Positions 22,158 to 26,619 of a stretch of DNA of 26,619 nt are shown here, piece by piece. The notes beneath the pieces are model-generated. The model did not search any database. It was not told where the DNA came from and was given only the letters and a program-made list of their open reading frames with translations. A program made the translations under genes and the position numbers. The stretch's first letter is position 1, and each line of letters begins with the position of its first letter. Source of the DNA: CAYFMH01 sp964344775 (lineage in GTDB: Bacteria; Patescibacteriota; Gracilibacteria; UBA4473). The stretch is taken from the NCBI GenBank assembly GCA_964344775.1, contig CAYFOO010000014.1, forward strand, positions 1-26,619. The letters run 5' to 3'.

Positions 22158-23021
22158 CTATCTTCTGGCTGTTTGATTCCAAAATTCCACCAAATTGAAT
22201 TTCTCTGGAATTCGAGCAAATTGTTCAAGAAATTCTCGATGCCACCGATCGTGAAATTGTGACTCAAAAATAGAAATCAACTTTAGTTTTTTCCAGTTTA
22301 CTTTGGCATCTTCGGGAACAATTCTTTTCGGTTGGTGCACCACATATTCAAAGGTTTTCACGGACATATTTTTATCTGCAACAATATCTTTTATGATCTG
22401 TCCGACTACTTGATGGTCCGGATGATAGTCATTCTGACTCGGAATAAATATCTCATTCGGCCTGTATTTAGCCAAAATCTGTGATAAAATTTCTTCTAAT
22501 TTTGCTCGGGTGTAGGGAGCTCGAGAAACGTGAGAACCCCAGGGTGTTTTGAAAAAATTGGTGTACGGAGATTTAAGAGAAACTTCATTGAGCTTATCCA
22601 GCATTCCATCTGGGAATCCAAGAAACATCACATCTGATGACCTGAGACCCAATTTTTCAGCCGCTTGTTTTGATTCCTTTCGGCGAGCTACCCCATATCG
22701 ACGAGAAGCGTTGTATCTTTCTTTTTCGTACGCATCTCCATCAGTAATCACCACTACTTTTACCTTTTCTCGTTTTCCAATCTTTTCGCCAATTTTGCTT
22801 GAACAGCAGAGAATTTCATCATCTGGATGAGGGGCAAAAACAATCGTAGTTTTATTTTTGTATCGAGAGCGACCGTAAGCACGAGAACGGGTACGTGTGC
22901 GTGAAGGAGGCCGAGTATAAGTTCGTTCGATTTTTTGCGGTTCAGGCGGCAATTCTTCGTAGATGTAGAACCCCTCCGAGGTTTTTGTCCAGAACATGGC
23001 CGACAGCAGTAACTCTCCCAT
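22158..23021 (-). CDS. PIG-L family (LmbE-like) zinc deacetylase
   Basis: The protein has 287 aa. The PIG-L motifs are HPDDE (residues 65-69, in VFAPHPDDEILCCSSKIG) and HPDHQVVG (near 190, in FIPSQNDYHPDHQ), which supply the zinc ligands and the base. Such enzymes remove N-acetyl groups from GlcNAc-type sugars; the true substrate cannot be read. Residues 36-56 are unusual, Arg/Ser/Thr/Tyr rich (TRPPSRTRTRSRAYGRSRYK) and probably disordered. Start ATG 23021 is used; an in-frame Met at residue 9 is possible. It converges with murD. Confidence 0.88.
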   Translation of the reverse strand: MGELLLSAMFWTKTSEGFYIYEELPPEPQKIERTYTRPPSRTRTRSRAYGRSRYKNKTTIVFAPHPDDEILCCSSKIGEKIGKREKVKVVVITDGDAYEKERYNASRRYGVARRKESKQAAEKLGLRSSDVMFLGFPDGMLDKLNEVSLKSPYTNFFKTPWGSHVSRAPYTRAKLEEILSQILAKYRPNEIFIPSQNDYHPDHQVVGQIIKDIVADKNMSVKTFEYVVHQPKRIVPEDAKVNWKKLKLISIFESQFHDRWHREFLEQFARIPEKFNLVEFWNQTARR

Positions 23022-23070
23022 CTGTTAAATTTTAAAGGGGAAAAATCTCGAGGTCAACCGCTCACATTGT

Positions 23071-23859
23071 TTACTTTTTCTCCTCTTCCTTTTTTTCCTT
23101 CCCTTCCTCTGCTTCCAAATCAAAATCAATCCCCCCTGAATCATCCAATACCTTCTCAATATCCACATCCGTTCCTCCCTCTACCTTGCGTGAATGATGA
23201 GAGCGATGATGAGGATGATCCTCTGGTAAGGGGGTAAAATTTGCTTCTATTTTTGCAGATTCCTCTGCATCTGGTCTTTCTGGTTGACCGTTTTTTTGGG
23301 TATGAGTGAGCACCAGCTGAGAAATAAGTCCTTTGAGTGTTGATTCTTCTGTAAAGTTTTTTTCATCCATAGCTTTTTCTCGGTAAGCTTCGATGGTCCT
23401 GGCTACATAATGAGGTCGGTTTATATTCTTTACTTCCATTTCATCTCCTCCCATTTTCATAAAAATAAGTGTCCCATAATTTCCAAGAAAAGATTGAACC
23501 CCAATTCTTTCGACAGACACCTGATCCAGATTGAACCACTCCAGACGAGTATATTTTTTGACAAACATGGTGGGCCATTCCACCAAAATCACTCCTTCGT
23601 TTGTCATGAGAACACTATTTACGTACCAATGAAAAAAAGCAGCACCAGACCTGTACAGAGCAAATGCAGCAAGGGCGAGCCACACGTACAAAAGCTTGGT
23701 CGGAAAAAAGAAAAATACCACTCCCGCCAAACTCATCCAACCTACAAAACGTATCATAAATTTCCCAATCATAAATGCGGCTGGTAACCGAAATACTTCT
23801 ACCACATATTCATCCTCCTCTAGAAATGCTCCAAAACCAAAGTTTTTCAAATGCAACAT
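23071..23859 (-). CDS. Two-TM membrane protein with bacterial PH-like domain and acidic tail
   Basis: The protein has 262 aa from ATG 23859; a TTG at 23874 falls in an intergenic repeat word and is rejected. Two membrane segments (LAAFMIGKFMIRFVGWMSLAGVVFFFF-type and LLYVWLALAAFALY) are followed by a WYVNSVLMTNEGVILVEW...EWFNLDQVSVERIGVQSFLGNYGTLIF region, which resembles membrane-associated bPH2/YdbS-type domains. The last 70 residues are His-rich (PLPEDHPHHRSHHSRK) and then acidic. No enzymatic function is inferred. It is 49 nt from the PIG-L gene on the same strand. Confidence 0.7.
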   Translation of the reverse strand: MLHLKNFGFGAFLEEDEYVVEVFRLPAAFMIGKFMIRFVGWMSLAGVVFFFFPTKLLYVWLALAAFALYRSGAAFFHWYVNSVLMTNEGVILVEWPTMFVKKYTRLEWFNLDQVSVERIGVQSFLGNYGTLIFMKMGGDEMEVKNINRPHYVARTIEAYREKAMDEKNFTEESTLKGLISQLVLTHTQKNGQPERPDAEESAKIEANFTPLPEDHPHHRSHHSRKVEGGTDVDIEKVLDDSGGIDFDLEAEEGKEKKEEEKK

Positions 23860-23901
23860 TAGATCAATTATCAATTATGATTTCATCATACCCCCTCTAA
23901 G

Positions 23902-23920
23902 CTCCCCCTGCAAGGGGGAG
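23902..23920. repeat. GC-rich intergenic hairpin (family member 3)
   Basis: CTCCCCCT (23902-23909), GCA, AGGGGGAG (23913-23920). It matches the hairpin at 7426 in form and in the CCCCTCT flank. TTATCAATTATGA-type words flank it. Confidence 0.55.
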
Positions 23921-23963
23921 AAAACTCAATGAACAATTATCAATAATTTTTTACTGTTTGTTG

Positions 23964-25031
23964 TTAGCTGATGATCCCTCCTCCCAAACAATTTTCTCCC
24001 TGATAAAAAACCACAGACTGTCCCGGCGTCACGGCTCGCTGTGGTGTGGAAAAATAAACGTTCGCTTTGTTTTTTCTATCCAATCGTACGAGACAGGACT
24101 GTGAAGTTTGTCGATACCGGATCCGTGCTTCGCAAAAAATCTCTGAACCAGGTGCTTCACCAGAAATCCAAGAAAGATCATCCGCCTGCAGACATCCACA
24201 AAAAAGTAGTTTTTCATCCTGGTTCACAATCAGTTCGTTCTTCTTTTTATCTTTCCCAATCACGAACCACGGAGCTTCCTCTGCTCCCCGAACCCCACCA
24301 ATCCTCAATTCTCGCCTCTGACCGATGGTATAAAAACTAAGTCCGATATGATCCCCAACAACCTCTCCTTCAGGAGTAACAATTTTTCCCGGTTTTTTGT
24401 CCAGATACTTTTGTAAAAACTCAGAATAATTTCTCTCGCCGATGAAACAAATCCCCGTAGAATCTTTTTTTCCCGCATTTTCAAAGCCGTATTTTTTCGC
24501 CAGTTTTCGCACTTCTGACTTGGTTAATTCTGTTAGTGGAAAAAGTGCTTTGGCAAGTTGATCCTGACTCAACGCATACAAAAAATACGTTTGATCTTTC
24601 TCTTTGTCGATGGGAACGTGTAGTTCGTATTTCTTTGTCTCAGGGTTGAGAAATTTCTTAGCATAGTGGCCCGTGGCGATAAAGTCGGCCTTCAGCTCTT
24701 TCGCTTTTTCAAGGAAAGATCCAAATTTGATAAATTTGTTGCAGAGAATATCTGGATTCGGCGTCCGTCCTTTTTTGTTTTCTGATAAAAAATAGGCAAA
24801 AACCTGATCCCAATATTCCTTAGAAAAATTAAAGGTATAAAAAGGAATGTCTAATTTCTTCGCCACATTCCGAGCATCCAGTGCATCCACAGCCGCCGGA
24901 CAATTCTCATCCTCTTCCCAGTTTTTGAGAAAAACTCCGATCACCTCATATCTCTGATCTAGCAAAAGCTTCGCAGAAACCGCAGAATCCACTCCTCCAG
25001 AAAGCCCGACCACTACTCGATTTTTTTTCAT
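23964..25031 (-). CDS. mnmA: tRNA-specific 2-thiouridylase
   Basis: The protein has 355 aa. The PP-loop is SGGVDSA (11-17); catalytic C97 is in PDILCNKF and the second cysteine C195 is in TGICFIGERN. Further family signatures: DFIATGHYA, KDQTYFLYAL, TIGQRRELRIGG. It makes the 2-thio group at tRNA U34 of Lys, Glu and Gln. Start ATG 25031 gives MKKNRVVVGLSGGVDS as expected. The gene starts 47 nt after the HEAT protein stop on the same strand. Codon use and length are normal. Confidence 0.96.
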   Translation of the reverse strand: MKKNRVVVGLSGGVDSAVSAKLLLDQRYEVIGVFLKNWEEDENCPAAVDALDARNVAKKLDIPFYTFNFSKEYWDQVFAYFLSENKKGRTPNPDILCNKFIKFGSFLEKAKELKADFIATGHYAKKFLNPETKKYELHVPIDKEKDQTYFLYALSQDQLAKALFPLTELTKSEVRKLAKKYGFENAGKKDSTGICFIGERNYSEFLQKYLDKKPGKIVTPEGEVVGDHIGLSFYTIGQRRELRIGGVRGAEEAPWFVIGKDKKKNELIVNQDEKLLFCGCLQADDLSWISGEAPGSEIFCEARIRYRQTSQSCLVRLDRKNKANVYFSTPQRAVTPGQSVVFYQGENCLGGGIIS

Positions 25032-25078
25032 AACAAAAATGCTTGTACCATAAAAAATACAATTGCAAAAATTCTTTC

Positions 25079-26619
25079 TTACCTTTGTGGAACAACTTGC
25101 TCCATCATCAAAACATCATCATACCTCTCCGCAAGTCGATAAAATTGTTTCAACTGTTCAATTGCTTCTGTCGATAATCGAGAAAGATGATCCACTCGAG
25201 AAATATTTTGAGGTTTCAAAATCCCAAAAACACGCCCAGAAACCTCCATTTGGATTTCTTTTTTTATCGCTTCTTGGATATGTTTTGGTGTTCGGTGAAT
25301 CATTCGATAAGCTTTGTTAGCCAGATCAACATCATCTCCAAGAATGATTTTTAGAAGTGACGGGATGCTTTCTTTGTCCCCCAACTTTGCCAGAGCAATT
25401 AGTGCATGAAGTCGAATCACCTCCAATTCATGATCCATAAATTTTTGTAAATTTTCTCGGCTGCCTTCATATCTCACCTCTCCAGAAGCATAAATTCCAG
25501 CGATTTTGTGGTCTTCATCCCCGCCTAACAAATCTATGAGGATAGATCCGAGGGATTTTTCTTCCTCGAATTTCCAGAGTGCAATGATCGCATGTCCTCG
25601 AATTCGAGGGTCTGGATGCATCAGATATGGCCGAAGATAAAAAACAATATCCGGATCATCAAAAACGGTACAAGATCTGAGACAAATAGATTTTAAACTT
25701 TCATCTGCTTTTTTCATGGTCTCCAAAAAGAAAGGCACCACTTCTGAAGTTGGCAATTGTGAAAAGATATTCATTACCACCAGTTTTTTGAGATGTGGGT
25801 GTGTCACATTTTGGAACATTTTTTTGAGTGCATCTAGCAGGTGGTGTTGCCCAAAGGCATGATCTTCCCAATACTTAAACAAAGATTTTAGGTTCAAAAT
25901 AGATTCCAAAATCTGCATTTTTATTTCTTCGTTTTCAGCATGATCAAGCAAAATTTCCACATACGAATGAATAACTCGTGGATCATCGAGCTGAGAGATT
26001 GTATTGATGATTTTTTCACGAACCACTGGATGATTATTTTTATTTTTTAATTCTTTTGCGAGAACAAGGGCTGCATCTGTGTGCCCCTTTTGTCCCAGAA
26101 TCTCAATATGGTGTAGTTTTTCTTCAATATTGTTTTCTGACTGTAGATTTTTAACCGAATGATGGGTAAAGTTCTTTTTCATCAGTACTCCAGCTAGGAT
26201 TGCTCCAAACGCAGCCATCAACATAGCTGGGAAAAGAAACTCATGTGGGAGAATAAATAAAACCCCCACAGAAATGATCACGCCCATCGGAACGAGAAAT
26301 TCTTGAAAGAAAAGCCTCACAGACTCTCTTGCCCGAGAAAAAAGTGAATAAAAAGTCAGGTGATAAGGAACCTCTCCGATAGAATGAAATCCGTGCTGCA
26401 AACCTCGTAAAACCTGAATGTTTCCAACACCAAAAATTAAAGAAGCACTCCCTACTAGCATGCACAAAAAGTACGTAATCATAGATCCCACTACTCCAAT
26501 TCTGGACAAAATAGAAGAAGTAATAAAAAGTTGAACCACCAGTGCAATCACACTAAAAATCAGGTGAAACATACCCAGATCATGGGCCAACTTTTCGTGC
26601 GTAATTAAACCACTGGAGA
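25079..26619 (-). CDS. Npt1/MFS-like transporter fused to HEAT repeats (N-terminus cut by window edge)
   Basis: The frame stays open to the last base of the window, so the start is not present. The visible N-terminal part has membrane segments: MFHLIFSVIALVVQLFITSS, GSMITYFLCMLVGSASLIFG, and, after EVPYHLTFYSLFSRARESVRLFFQEF, VIISVGVLFILP and FLFPAMLMAAFGAILAGVLM. The motif before the last two resembles the Npt1-type ATP/ADP translocase (YSLxxRAREsv...). The rest is about 360 residues of HEAT-like alpha repeats (LDDPRVIHSYVEILL, HPDPRIRGHAIIALWKF, LEVIRLHALIALAKLGDKESIPSLLKIILG). Npt1-HEAT fusions are known in some environmental bacteria. It may import nucleotides, but key binding residues are outside. 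Confidence 0.7.
   Translation of the reverse strand, partial: SSGLITHEKLAHDLGMFHLIFSVIALVVQLFITSSILSRIGVVGSMITYFLCMLVGSASLIFGVGNIQVLRGLQHGFHSIGEVPYHLTFYSLFSRARESVRLFFQEFLVPMGVIISVGVLFILPHEFLFPAMLMAAFGAILAGVLMKKNFTHHSVKNLQSENNIEEKLHHIEILGQKGHTDAALVLAKELKNKNNHPVVREKIINTISQLDDPRVIHSYVEILLDHAENEEIKMQILESILNLKSLFKYWEDHAFGQHHLLDALKKMFQNVTHPHLKKLVVMNIFSQLPTSEVVPFFLETMKKADESLKSICLRSCTVFDDPDIVFYLRPYLMHPDPRIRGHAIIALWKFEEEKSLGSILIDLLGGDEDHKIAGIYASGEVRYEGSRENLQKFMDHELEVIRLHALIALAKLGDKESIPSLLKIILGDDVDLANKAYRMIHRTPKHIQEAIKKEIQMEVSGRVFGILKPQNISRVDHLSRLSTEAIEQLKQFYRLAERYDDVLMMEQVVPQR

Noticed and set aside
1..26619. CRISPR arrays, tRNA or rRNA genes
   Set aside because: No regularly spaced direct repeats, cloverleaf with a T-loop consensus, or rRNA segments were seen by eye.

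Overview
The window looks like a chromosome piece from a Patescibacteria (Candidate Phyla Radiation) bacterium. Signs are AT-rich, tightly packed short genes, a baseplate-J-like membrane protein with the N-terminal domain typical of that group, small GIY-YIG and toxin genes, and word-like repeats between genes. TGA is used as a normal stop (relE antitoxin, RAYT, recX, GIY-YIG), so this is genetic code 11 and not a TGA=Gly Gracilibacteria/Absconditabacteria lineage. Peregrinibacteria would fit, but this is a guess.

Layout. 1-5.6 kb: a truncated receiver-GAF signalling gene (-), a baseplate-J-like membrane protein (+), then mutS and a 54-codon LysW-like zinc-ribbon gene (-). 5.8-6.9 kb: two divergent toxin-antitoxin pairs, hicAB (-) and a relBE-like pair (+), between two 19-nt direct repeats. 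6.9-9.5 kb: def, rplU with a promoter and a folded leader, a Pro-rich/coiled-coil protein, grpE and a 30-aa membrane peptide. 9.8-13 kb: small exported proteins of unknown function and a LysM/M23 peptidoglycan hydrolase. 13-15.8 kb: dnaG (-), diverging from rnpB (+). 15.8-18 kb: three consecutive type IV prepilin-like genes. 18-22 kb: gltX, a RAYT-type transposase between two REP-like hairpins, recX and murD. 22-26.6 kb (-): a PIG-L deacetylase, a two-TM PH-like membrane protein, mnmA and a truncated Npt1/MFS-HEAT protein.

The standout is the RNase P RNA gene at about 14657-15782. Its conserved blocks are present but spread over 1.1 kb because two protein-coding ORFs sit inside it. A GIY-YIG nuclease ORF lies in the loop of a 21-bp P2/P3-like helix, and an unknown 73-aa ORF lies in the loop of a long P12-like helix. 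P1 (about 11 bp), P4 (with its bulged U) and P5 can all be paired across the insertions, so the two ends belong to one RNA. The 5' segment also carries an enlarged P9-like arm of about 115 nt. I know of no RNase P RNA with this layout. It resembles the ORF-bearing insertions known from CPR rRNA genes, but the ORFs appear to cap natural peripheral helices and no intron core was recognised.

Other points: the DnaG zinc site has lost all four ligands, a 20-bp palindrome is inserted in frame in gltX, and some promoters (grpE, M23 peptidase) lie so close to the start codon that transcripts would be leaderless or nearly so.
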